NCBI RefSeq assembly: GCF_016906535.1
Contig: NC_057373.1
Location: 1,240,001-1,304,000 of the forward strand
Direction of reading: 5' to 3'
Length of the DNA: 64,000 bases
Origin: Rhizoctonia solani
Lineage: Eukaryota > Basidiomycota > Agaricomycetes > Cantharellales > Ceratobasidiaceae
Shown here: positions 1 to 10,400 of the stretch, one piece after another
Layout of the letters: each line of letters starts with the position of its first letter
Numbering within the stretch: the first letter of the stretch is position 1
Translations under genes and position numbers: made by a program
The notes under the pieces: generated by a model
Told to the model about the DNA's origin: nothing
The model's input: the letters and a program-made list of their open reading frames with translations, nothing else
Database searches by the model: none

Positions 1-423
1 TGCACACTGAAACACACACCTCCTCACCAGGGGCCTTTGGCTTCGTTTCTTCCTCATCTTCCTCACTCTCTTCGGATTCTAGGATAGGGGTGAGGTTGCT
101 TTCTAGGGCAGGAAGTGATGTTTCGCACCTTCCTCTTGGCCACCAACGATAACTTTTCCATCTTTTACTTCAACATCTCGAAGGGCCACGCTCATCTTAG
201 CTACTCCTTTCCTGACGTTTGCCTTTGAGTCCTCCTCCTGCCCTGCAAGCTCAAACTCCTCTTCCTCAATTTCCTCCTGGTCTTCTCCAACATCTTGAGC
301 TGCTTCGTCAGAATCTGAGTCGGATAATGCAGCGGCATCTACGCCCTTTGGGGCCTTTCCTTTCCAGTATCGACCGGCCGCTTGAGCAGGTCGCACGGCG
401 GCTGGTTTGCGTGTGGTCTGCAT
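1..423 (-). CDS. MFAP1-family spliceosomal protein, 5' part (runs off left edge)
   Basis: The start codon is at 423-421. The first residues include the block RYWKGKAPKGVDAA followed by a Ser/Asp and Glu-rich tract, the N-terminal pattern I associate with fungal microfibrillar-associated protein 1 (MFAP1), a nuclear pre-mRNA splicing factor of the U4/U6.U5 tri-snRNP/B complex. The open frame stops at 105-103, but a 50-nt GT-AG intron (128-79) removes that stop and continues into an acidic stretch (EEESEESEEDEEE); exon 2 is 78-20. A second donor (GTGTGT) starts at 19, so the window edge lies in intron 2. The conserved Mfap1 core and C terminus are outside the window, so the family call rests on the N-terminal motif only. 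Confidence 0.7.
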
Positions 424-561
424 TCAGTGAGAGTGTGAGGATGTGGAGAGAACCAACCACGCCAATCTCTACTAAGCGCTCAAACAACCTTCTCGGCGCT
501 TGTCCTCGTCGATCCTCCCTCACGCGCCCCTGCGACTCTTGGGTGGAAATTTCGCACATAA

Positions 562-1517
562 ATGACATACCCACTTCCGAATCCTCGGGCTAGTTCTATC
601 TTTGGTGCTCAATCCGCCAGCGATCTCCAAAGTCCATCAGTCGCGACTACATCATCGCGTTTCTCTGTAGCACCTGCCGCGGGTCAGCAGCGCATAGGTG
701 CAGGTGCTAACATATATGACCGAAGTCTTAACAAAGCACGCTTATCTGAGGTCTCTGCCTCCGCCTTTGCATTCTTGTTCTCCGAAATAGTGCAGTACAC
801 CCAGAAGAGAGTCAGTGGGATTGGCGACTTGGAGAGAAGGTACACCCGATTCCTCCATGTAGAGGCATCCGACAATTGACCAGTACTCAAATGCTATTCA
901 ACTTGTAGACTTGGAACGCTGGGGTATAGGATAGGTACGAGAGTATTGGAGCTTATGGTCTGGAGGGCAGAAGGGAATGCGAAGGCCCCTAAAAGAGAAA
1001 TAAGATTTCTACCAGCTTTGATGGCGATTCATTCCCAAGTAAGTGACCATGTGCTCCCAATATAAACACAATATTAAGTGAAATCAAAAGGTCTGGAAAG
1101 CCTGCTTTGGCAAACCCGCTGACGGCATTGAAAAGAGCGTTGAGAAAGAGGATGAATGTAAGTGCCCTCGTTTCTATATTCGTCCAACACCTTCTGACAA
1201 TCATGACCCATTCAATCCAGATATGATCATTGACAACGATCCTCCTATTACCCGATATATATCCGTTCCTAAGGACATGGATCAACTAAGCTGTTCGGCA
1301 CTGACTGCTGGTATAGTAGAAGCTGTTTTGGATGGCTTGGGTTTCGTAAGTCAAGTCTTTCCCTACCTTGGGACTTGGGCTAAAACACAGACTTTACCAG
1401 CCAGCTCGTGTTACTGCCCACTCGGTCCCGATGCCAAATCTCCCTCACCGCACATTGATTCTAATTAAGTTAGACCAATCTGTACTCGAACGGGAAGAGG
1501 CCTTGAAATCGACATAA
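562..1517 (+). CDS. TRS31: TRAPP complex subunit Trs31 (TRAPPC5)
   Basis: Five exons (562-839, 909-1038, 1091-1157, 1221-1345, 1401-1517) join to a 238-residue protein. Trs31/TRAPPC5 is a Bet3-fold core subunit of the TRAPP tethering complexes, which act as the exchange factor for Ypt1/Rab1 at the Golgi. Family hallmarks are [16 protein letters not shown] and [17 protein letters not shown] near residues 50-85, [18 protein letters not shown] in the middle, and a C-terminal half with [20 protein letters not shown] and [17 protein letters not shown]. The Ser/Ala-rich first ~45 residues look disordered. It is read divergently from the MFAP1-like gene; about 140 bp separate the two starts, so they probably share a promoter. 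All junctions keep frame. Confidence 0.93.
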
Positions 1518-1611
1518 TTCTGAAACACTCTGAAATTAATATACACTTTGTATTTGGATAAAGTAATAAGCGCCCTTTGAGTAGACCTATCAATCCCGAC
1601 TACCACCACAG

Positions 1612-2814
1612 ATGACAGCCCTTCTTGAACTGCTGCTAAGCTTTAAGTTGTCGACAATAGGATATACCATTGGGCTAGGGGCAGTATTTTTTGCTTCTGC
1701 CTTGGTTTATTCCCAAAAAGCTGCGCGCAACTCCAATGAGCAGGAAACTGCAGAGCCATATGGCGACTACTTTCGATCCCTAAACGAAACGGCTACCACA
1801 AACAGGGCGGATACCGAATGGCTGAATATGGGATATTGGAAAGTAAGTAGATTTTGAATATTAAAACACGTTCAGGTTTTTCCTCTCTATTTCGGGCAGA
1901 TAGAACACCACAGTATTCCCTGATGCATGCGAAGGTAAGCAGAGAAATATTTGATGATATCAAGTCTTGAAAAGGTCAACGTTGGCTAGCCCTCGCCTTA
2001 AAACTGGTGCAAGCAAGCAAATGTATAGCTGGAGGTCGCGTATTAGGTATAGCCGGCGCAAACATTTCCTCTGGGCACAATACTTAATCTACGTAATAGA
2101 TGTGGGACACGCAACCGGGGAATCACTCCTACTGCATCTTACACACCCCGAAGTTCCACGGCCCAGCAGCTTGTTTGGTATCACAAGCCTGAAATTTCAA
2201 CATGACCGGGCGGTTGCGCGTATAATGAAAGCCCCTTATCCGAATGAGATAAAAGTTCAGCTTTACCTAGGGGACGCGGTTTATCGGCCCGTTTCCGGCA
2301 CCCCATCATCGCCGAAGTCTTCCGTGCAAACCATGCGCCATCCCTTGGAACCAAACGGCGCAAATAATCCTACGCCTCTACACCCTCTTACACGTCTATC
2401 ATTGCCCTTGACTGCGCCTACCACTTTCGAACAAGAGAACAGTTTCTAGCCCAATCGGCTCGATCTCTTGTACCAGGAGGAAGCATTGCACTTGCTGATA
2501 TGTGTCTTGACACCTCAACGCAGAATCTTGCGATACATATGCTCCGACGGCTATATTACATTCTTTTCTCCATCAATTCGGCCAATATGATTACCATGCA
2601 GGAGTACAAAGAGACCATGGAACGACTCGGATACGAAAACGTAATTATCGAAGATATCTCAGTATCGGTATTCCCGGGTTTTATCGGGTTTTTACAAAAG
2701 CGAGGTGTTGGGTGGTGGGTATTCACCCGGATGGTCAACGTGTGGTGGAAGATTTGCGGAGCACGGTTTATTATTGCAAGTGGGGAATGCTCGAGACATA
2801 CTGGTCCTAGTTGA
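1612..2814 (+). CDS. membrane-anchored SAM-dependent methyltransferase, with a frameshift
   Basis: The protein starts with an N-terminal hydrophobic segment (about residues 12-35), then a linker with YGDYFRSL and LNMGYWK. After short introns at about 1842-1900, 1936-1990 and 2047-2100 comes the SAM-binding motif I, VLDVGHATGES. Downstream are DCAYHFRTREQFLAQSARSLVPGGSIALAD (motifs II/III, given here in pieces: YHFRTREQF and LVPGGSIALAD) and a C-terminal EYKETMERLGYENV...FPGFIGFL. This is the layout of class I (Methyltransf_11-like) fungal enzymes; the substrate is unknown. The frame that holds motif I and the frame that holds LVPGGS differ by one base: the switch lies between about 2318 and 2371, where no GT-AG intron of suitable length fits. 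One missing base would restore it. Either a sequence error or a recent pseudogene. Confidence 0.65.
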
Positions 2815-3336
2815 CTAAACTATTCATGTCACCGAGAGATGATCTCATTATCTGAGATACAGTGCTAATTCAAATGTATACCGCGTTACCTACTGGGTAC
2901 CGGCCCTTCTTTACTACAAAAATTCCCAGTTTACCGAAGTTTACCGAATTCGACTATGTTACTATCGATGCATTAGAGCCTAGACCCAGCACATTATTAA
3001 CGGGGGCCTTAAAGAACAGAATCGCTCGGGCGTTGAGTTTACCAAGGGCATAGGTCAGTGTAACCATACCCTAGACTTATCGGATGTGAAAAAGCACAGT
3101 GAGAGCAGAATCGCGATCCGTGCCAATCCGTGTGGGGGAGGCGGAGAGTCACGATGGATTTCTGCATATTTATGCAGTTCGCTGAAGGAGCGCCAAGGGT
3201 CCAAAGGCTGAGACAAAATTCACATGTAAATGGCGTATTCACGCGCATATGGTCGTTTGCATCCGAGTTGCGATAAAGAGTGCTCGCTGAGCGCACATCA
3301 TTCTCCGTTCAATCCACTAGTTCTCATTCCACTGCA
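2815..3336. other. intergenic, no gene recognised
   Basis: A short open frame at 2862-3053 (63 codons) shows no motif I recognise and no splice partner. The stretch probably holds the 3' UTR of the methyltransferase and the promoter and 5' UTR of the perilipin-like gene. Confidence 0.5.
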
Positions 3337-4660
3337 ATGGCTGAGACCCAGGCTGTGCCCACTGTCGATGCCCCTCACGTTACCTCTGTCGACCGTGTGA
3401 GCAAGATACCGGTCGTCAATGACACACTGACTACTATCAATACTATCTTGTCTCAAAATGCCTATTCTAAAGGGCTCTACTCCACGGCGCAAGCCTATAG
3501 CGAACGTGCATACAACCTTTCCCAACCAGTTCAGGTGTGCTTGATGCTATTGCCGTTCCCGCTATCATCTTTCTAACAAATAATTGTGTAGATTCGCCTG
3601 GCGCCCGTTATCGGACGTGTGGATGGCTACGCAAACAAGGGCCTAGACGCTCTAGAATCTCGCTGGCCTTATCCGTTCCAAGCAACCACTGAAGAGGTTA
3701 TTGGTACCCTTCGGTAAGGTCTCGATCGAACACTGGAAGCCCATTCTAACCCCATGATCAAGGCAAGGACCTGATGCTGCATACGATTTAGCGGCGTCGT
3801 ATGCCAGTGCCGCCACAAAAATTTACGAGGACCGGGTTAAAACGCCAGCCTATGTTCTAGTTTCCAAAGCTGATTCTGTAAGTCTCTTTATCACATCATT
3901 GGTTCCATTTAGATAATAAACAAAACCAGGCTTTACTCACGCCTATTGTTGACCGATTCGAGTTCGTGGTGAACAAGTTCCATAAAGATATTCCGTCTTC
4001 TCCCTCTTCAGCATCATCTTCTTCCAGTTTAGAGTATGTCTTTTAATTTCCATCAGACTCCGCGTGTTATTAACACAGTATCTCAGCTCTGAAGGCTCTT
4101 CTGAGCGACAATATGCTCGTGCATATCGCCTTTCTCTGGATCTTAAGGACCAAATTCTAGTAATTTCTGGCGACCAGCTCAAACAACTCCAGCAAAACAA
4201 CATATACATTCAGCGTGCCACCGAATCTCTCTATAACTTGACGAACAGCATTACCGGCTTATCACACGAATCGGGCGCTCGCGCCCACCAATTTTCCCAA
4301 TCCGTCTTGGGTGAATTGGAGAGCATTCAGCATCTGGTTGTATCACGTAAAGAAGCGCTTCCAGGCCAGTACTCTGCGCTCAAGGAAGCTATCGGGGCAA
4401 CGCTCGCTCAGGTCCGGGGAATAGTTCACGAGACAGATGTGCCAGTTACCGAGAAAGCAGTGAAGGTCAGGGACGTCGTGGTTGCCCGTGTACAACCAGT
4501 TCTACAACAGGTTATTGAAGAGGGAAAGAAGTTGATCGGAAGGGCCAAGGTCAAGGGCGAAGAGGTCGAAAACAATACTGGTGCCAAAGTGAAGGAGATA
4601 AAGGAGAACAGTGCCACTGGAGGAAATGAAGAGAGCAGCACAACTAATGACTCTGCTTGA
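3337..4660 (+). CDS. perilipin-like lipid-droplet protein
   Basis: Exons 3337-3534, 3592-3713, 3763-3877, 3930-4033 and 4087-4660 give 370 residues in frame. The body is a run of amphipathic helices with the block VDRVSKIPVVNDTLTTI near the N terminus, YSKGLYSTAQAYSERAY, LAPVIGRVDGYANKGLDALE and PFQATTEEVIGTLR, then long Ala/Val/Lys-rich helices. This is the pattern of basidiomycete perilipin-like proteins, which coat lipid droplets and control access of lipases. There are no transmembrane segments and the C-terminal ~40 residues are charged and disordered. An in-frame ATG 19 codons upstream (3280) exists, but 3337 is followed by the expected MAETQAV-type acidic start and is preferred. The 3' UTR has a small TTTTGG repeat at about 4667-4684. 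The assignment is by overall resemblance, so moderate. Confidence 0.72.
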
Positions 4661-4893
4661 TTATTTTACTTTTGGTTTTGGTTTTGGGCATTGGCTCTGC
4701 GGGGCATTCTCTCTCAATGATTTTTTCCCCCACCATGCATACGATATTTCTCGGGGTCAGCTTCGGTGAAACAGAACACCGTTACTGTTTGTCTTTTTTT
4801 AACAACCCACTTCATTCGGATCATGTATATATGCGCGTATGAATTATCAGTTTGAATGAGATATTGGATAAAATTAAATCTGTTTTTAATGTG

Positions 4894-7075
4894 CTAAGGA
4901 ATACCACCAAGTGAAAGAGCCAGTGAACCTGTGCTCTCGCTCAGAGTATCAATCATACTGCATGAGCCGCCTTCCCCCGAAATCTCTCGTATTTTTCCAA
5001 GAACCCTCGTCACACCTCGTCGGCCTCCACCCCCGCAATGGCGATATTCAACCGCAGCCTGTTCGAAGTCCATGATTGCTGCTTCTTTATTTCCTCTACG
5101 CATGGACACTCCTCCACGTCCTTCCAGCGCCTCTGACTTAATGGTAGCCTTGTCTTGTTTTTCCCCGAGTCTAATTGCCTCGCCGAACCAACCATATGCA
5201 TCGTCATCCTCCCCAGCTGCCACATGTACTTGACCTAGCTGTATTAGCGCTGCCCCTTCCTCATCTACCCAACCTCCTTTCTTCGCAGAAGACCTACAGT
5301 TGAGTAATAGACGCTTGGCCTCCCCGGTGCTCTCTATTTCAGCGACCATGCGTTGGACACGAATCTGATACATGGGTTGGTGAGGTGAGCTCAATGTCTC
5401 CATCGCAGCCTCAAGATGCACACGTGCGTTGGGCTTATCGACGCGTGCTAGCTCAGTGAGAGTTTGAGCATGCCTTAGCTGGTGTGATGCCGAAGCAAAC
5501 GCGGCTGCAGCTGTCGTGTAGAGCTGACGAGCTAAAGGTATATCTCGCTGCGTGTATGCGCGACGGGCTTTGGTAAGTACTGTGTCTGCATCATTGAGAC
5601 TAGTGGGCTCGAGAGTCAGAGGGGAGATAGTCGGAGAAGAGATGAAAGAAGATAATCGAGATCTAATAGACGAAATCGAAGACGAAGGCGAAGAAAGTGA
5701 CCTCTGGCCCACAGGACTACCTAGAAAACGTTTATCCTCGAGTCTGAAAATGAACATAGCTTTTGCTTACTAGGATCCTGAACATCTCGCTGAAATTTTA
5801 ACAGGTCTATGCGAGACATTACACTTCGCATAGACTCCCTTTCCATTGGATCTTGCTTCCAGCAATCCTGCATTAATGCCCAGACTGGAGGAGGTATAAT
5901 TTTGTTTTTTGGAGGTGGTGGAGTGCTCCCGCGCATTACTGCTAAGATAACTGCCGGTTCGTGGATTATATGGAACCATGGAACAGCACAAGTTTCTACC
6001 TAGCACAACTTATAGGTTTAGATACCGTTATCATGCAGTCGTTCTTTCTTACCTCAAGCATTACCATTCCGAATGCCCAGACATCAGATGCGGGCGTGAA
6101 AGCGGGAGGACGACCATCTTCATCTGCATAATGCAGTTCAGGACTCATCCACCGCATGGAGCCATGAAATGCCGAAGTCGTGTATCCAGTAGGAGCATCA
6201 GAATTTTTGACTGCTCGAGACAAGCCGAAGTCGCTTATTCGGGGCGTACGATTTTGAGATATTAGAATGTTCTCCTGCATTGTGTGTTGAGCCAAGTGAC
6301 AGGTGATGTGTACATAAGGGATCGTAAACACTGCCTTACCGCTTTGAGGTCTCCGTGCACAATAGGAGGATCCATTTCGTGCATATATACAACCGCGGAG
6401 GCGATATCATGAACCTATTCTGGATTCATTATACATTCACCCCGGAGGACGTTGGGATTGGATACTTGCCATAGCTAGATCATCGATCGGCTCATCATGC
6501 TCAACTAGGTACTAATCCCCAGGGTTAGTATTGCGTTCTAACTTCAAGTGTGATTTACTATGCTTACGTCCGCGAGCGTGCCTAGAGGACAAAATTCGGT
6601 GATCATCGAAGGTAATGGTAGTGCGAAAGGGAAGGTTCCGAGGTCCGTGCAAGTGCCAAGTAGTGGGAGAATGTTAGGATGTCGAAGAGTGCGCCATGTT
6701 TTGAGTTCCCGCGCGAGTCTCTAGAATTTCCTGGTGTGGTTTACTAAGACAATTTCAATTGAGGTCTTATGGGCTTACCCTCTCTATTTCTTGACGTTCG
6801 GTACCTCTAAGGTGCTTACTAGTGACATGAGGAACTTTTATAGCGACCTAATGAGCATTTAATACGCAAATCTGAGACATATAGTGGCCACAAACCCGTT
6901 GCACAGGGGACGTGATTAACCAGTTGAGTTCACCTCTGAAGAACGGGCGTCAATATTGTATTGAGTATACTCTGCGCCCAACTCACAGCCATATATCTGC
7001 AAAACCGCCACGTGCGAATGGAACAGACTGGACTTTTGTTACTAGTCCAGTCAAGTCAAGTGCAACGTGTTCCAT
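4894..7075 (-). CDS. TKL-type protein kinase fused to a TPR-like C-terminal region
   Basis: Translation starts at 7075 (no earlier in-frame ATG before a stop). Exons 7075-6987, 6935-6896 and 6847-6779 carry the glycine loop (GGFADIWLG) and VAIK lysine. Later exons carry RHPNILPLLG, the catalytic loop VHGDLKAEN, DFGLSRA, and the activation segment GSMRWMSPEL with SDVWAFGMVMLE; lobe C ends with VWALMQDCWKQDPMERESM. This is a tyrosine-kinase-like Ser/Thr kinase of the kind expanded in Agaricomycetes. A 50-nt intron (about 5771-5722) then joins it to a 250-residue tail: a Ser-rich linker followed by helical repeats (ARRAYTQRDIPLARQLYTTA, YGWFGEAIRLGEK, EAAIMDFEQAAVEYR) resembling TPRs. The intron at 6469-6415 uses a GC donor (GCAAGT). 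HGD replaces HRD in the catalytic loop. Convergent with the perilipin gene. Confidence 0.8.
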
Positions 7076-7426
7076 GGTGCGGTGGTCAAGCAGGAAATGA
7101 AAGTTGGGTTGGTCTCTGACTCTCTGGGCGCCTATTTGAAACTAACAAGGTCCGCTGGCGCATGCGCATACAAATAAACGCGGTTGCTTACGCGATCAAG
7201 CTTGCAAAATTTGGTTCCAGGAGCTGGATGTATTATTCATTATACGTATGCGCCGGTTATTGGTATACACGAGTCTAATGACAAGGCAATGGACATGTAA
7301 GTGGTACGCCCTTGAAATTTAGGAACAGCCAGCACTAAGTTTCAAAATCTAGTCACTTCCCACGTGACTTTAAATCCAAACGCGTCTTGCTCGACCGTAA
7401 CTACGAACATCAGGCGCGTAAACACC
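7076..7426. promoter_or_regulatory. shared divergent promoter, kinase / TOP2
   Basis: This 351-bp gap separates the start of the kinase gene (-) from TOP2 (+). It contains ACGCGT at 7380-7385, the MluI cell-cycle box bound by MBF in fungi, and CACGTGAC at 7361-7368, a bHLH E-box. Both lie within 70 bp of the TOP2 start, which fits G1/S-type control of topoisomerase II. No binding data can be seen from sequence. Confidence 0.4.
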
Positions 7427-10400
7427 ATGTCCGACTCTGAAGATTTTAATATGGGAGGGGACTCTGGTAGCGAAGACTTCAAGCCCAAGGCAAAGAAGGT
7501 ATGAACACACACATTGCTTCAATCTGTCTCATACGTTGTACAGACTACTGCAAAGGCAAAGGCCACATCTACCTCGAAGGCTGCTCCAAAAGCCAAAGCT
7601 GCCGCGGCTCCCAAGAAAAAGGTTACTGGAAAAATTCTCAAACCCATTGAGAATAAGAAAGACGACTCCGACGATGACGGTGCATGGATTGTCAAAGACG
7701 ATGCGGACAAAGACGATGGGTCCGAACCATCAGCCACCATACAAAGAAAGGACAAGGGTGCCTCGGAAATGTATGAGAAGGTTAGTAAATCACGTAGATT
7801 GTCTGTTGGACTTGCTCACGTTGCAATCTCATAGTTGACCCAATTGGAACACATCCTGAAACGTCCTGATACGTACATCGGCTCTATTGAGTCTATCTCA
7901 CAAAAAATGTGGACTTTTGACGAGGAGACCAAACGCATGGTCTTCAGAGAGGTCAAGTTTGTCCCAGGCCTTTTCAAAATCGTAGACGAAATCCTTGTTA
8001 ATGCTGCGGACAACAAGGTATGTGGCCACGATGATGTATAAGCAGGAGGGCTCAATATGTGTTAGATAAACGACGCATCTATGGATACTATCAAAGTCGA
8101 AATTGATGCCGAGGAGGGACTTATCAGTGTCTATAACAATGGCAAAGGGATCCCAATCGAAGTTCATTCAAAAGAGAAGATTTGGATTCCTGAAATGATT
8201 TTCGGTCATCTCCTTACATCCTCCAATTATGATGACGATGAGAAGAAACTCACTGGTGGTCGTAACGGTTATGGTGCTAAACTCACCAACATCTACTCCA
8301 CCGAATTTACCGTCGAAACCGCCGACAAGAAGACCGAGCAGAAGTACAAGCAAACCTGGATGAACAATATGTCGAAGCCTGGAAAAGCCAAGATCACCAA
8401 GAACCCCCGAGGCGAGGAGTTTACCAAGGTTTCTTTCCGTCCAGACTTCAAGCGGTTCGGAATGGAGGGTATGGATCATGACATTGCCAGTTTGTTGAAG
8501 CGCCGAGTGTACGACATGGCTGGGACTGTAAAGAACGTGAAAGTCTTTCTCAACGGCGAACGCATCAAAATCAAGAACTTCAAGCAATACGTTGAGATGT
8601 ATGTCAACTCGGCCAAAGAGAACGCTGGCGAGGGCGAGGGACCGAAGCCTACTGTTATTTTTGAAGAAATCTCCCCGCGTTGGGAAGTAGGCTTCGCTTT
8701 GTCTGACGGGTCGTTTCAACAAATCTCGTTCGCGAACAGTATCGCCACTACCAAGGGTGGTACTCACGTCAACATGATTGCCGAACAAATCTCCAAGAAC
8801 CTGATTGCAGGTATCGAAAAGAAAAACAAGGGAGCCAAGGTCAAGCCCCAGACGATCAAGAATCATATGTGGATCTTTGTCAATTCGCTAATCGAAAACC
8901 CGACCTTTGACAGTCAAACCAAAGAATGGTTAACTCTTCCGTCTTCCAAATTTGGTAGTCGGCCACACGTATCTGAAGATTTTATGAAGAGGGGTAAGCA
9001 TCCCTTGTGGTTCTGTCTATAGTAAACTCACGAGTGTCTACCACAGTCGCCAAGTCTGGGATTATCGATAACGTCCTGAGCTGGGCCAAGTTCAAGGCCG
9101 ATCAGGAGAACAAAAAGACTGACGGCACCAAGCGAACTCGGTACGTATCACCAACTTACCAGCGATTAGAAACTTACATTATTTGTAGTCTTACTGGCAT
9201 CGCGAAGTTGTCTGATGCTAACAATGCCGGCGGAAGGCACGCTTCAGAATGTACTCTCATCTTGACCGAAGGTGACTCTGCCAAGTCTCTGGCTGAGGCA
9301 GGTCTGAGTGTAGCTGGTCGAAATAATTTCGGTATCTTTCCCCTCCGTGGCAAACTGTTGAACGTACGAGAAGCCACCCACGACCAAGTAATGAAAAATG
9401 CAGAGATTCAGGCCATTAAACAAATTATGGGCTTGAAACATGGAGTCGCTTACAAGGATGTGAGCAGCCTGCGTTATGGCAGCATCATGATTATGACCGA
9501 TCAGGTATGCATTTCGCCCTGCCAGTGACCCTTGTGAAGCTAATTCTCCGTAATACAGGATCATGACGGTTCCCACATTAAAGGCTTGCTGATCAATTTC
9601 CTTGACTATTTCTATCCGTCACTTTTGAAAATTCCGGAGTTTCTGGTCGAATTTGTTACACCCATTGTTCGAGTAAGCATCTTGTGTTATTGAGGGTGAA
9701 CAACATTCACACGTTCACGTAGGTCACAAAGGGGAACCAGAAAATCAACTTCTTTACTATTCCTGAATTCCAGAAGTGGAATGAAGAAAACAACAAGGAC
9801 GGAAAGTGGTATGTTAAGTACTACAAGGTAAGTTCTACTTAAACCTTTAGTATCGGACACATAATGAACGCTAGTACCATAGGGGTTGGGAACTAGCAAA
9901 GACTCAGACGCCCGAGAATACTTTGGGGCCATGGAAAAACATATGATCCCATTCGCCAAAACCGAGGAAGGAGAACGCGAGTTGATTGACATGGCCTTTA
10001 ACAAGAAAAAGGCTGATGATCGCAAGGATTGGCTGCGTCAATTTAAGGTACATAATTTGAGCACACTTAGAACAAGAGTTTTTTTTTTGAGACGTTGTTT
10101 CAGCCCGGAACTTTCATCGACCACAGCGTCCAGGAGATCACATACAGCGACTTTATCAACCGGGAGCTGATACTGTTTTCAATGGCCGACAATATCCGTT
10201 CAATTCCTTCGGTTGTCGATGGCCTCAAACCTGGTCAACGTAAAGTAATCTTTGGTACTTTCAAACGTAAACTTAAGAACGAGATCAAGGTTGGTAATCC
10301 TCCATAAAAGCTGGATACACCGTGGACTTAATTCTGGTGTATAATAGGTTGCCCAGCTTGTCGGATACATTTCAGAAAAGACAGCGTACCATCATGGTGA

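Noticed and set aside
5721..5757. A separate gene starting at 5757 (MFIFRLEDKR) with the TPR-like region alone
   Set aside because: Those first residues lie in a 50-nt intron with good splice signals that fuses the region to the upstream kinase in frame.
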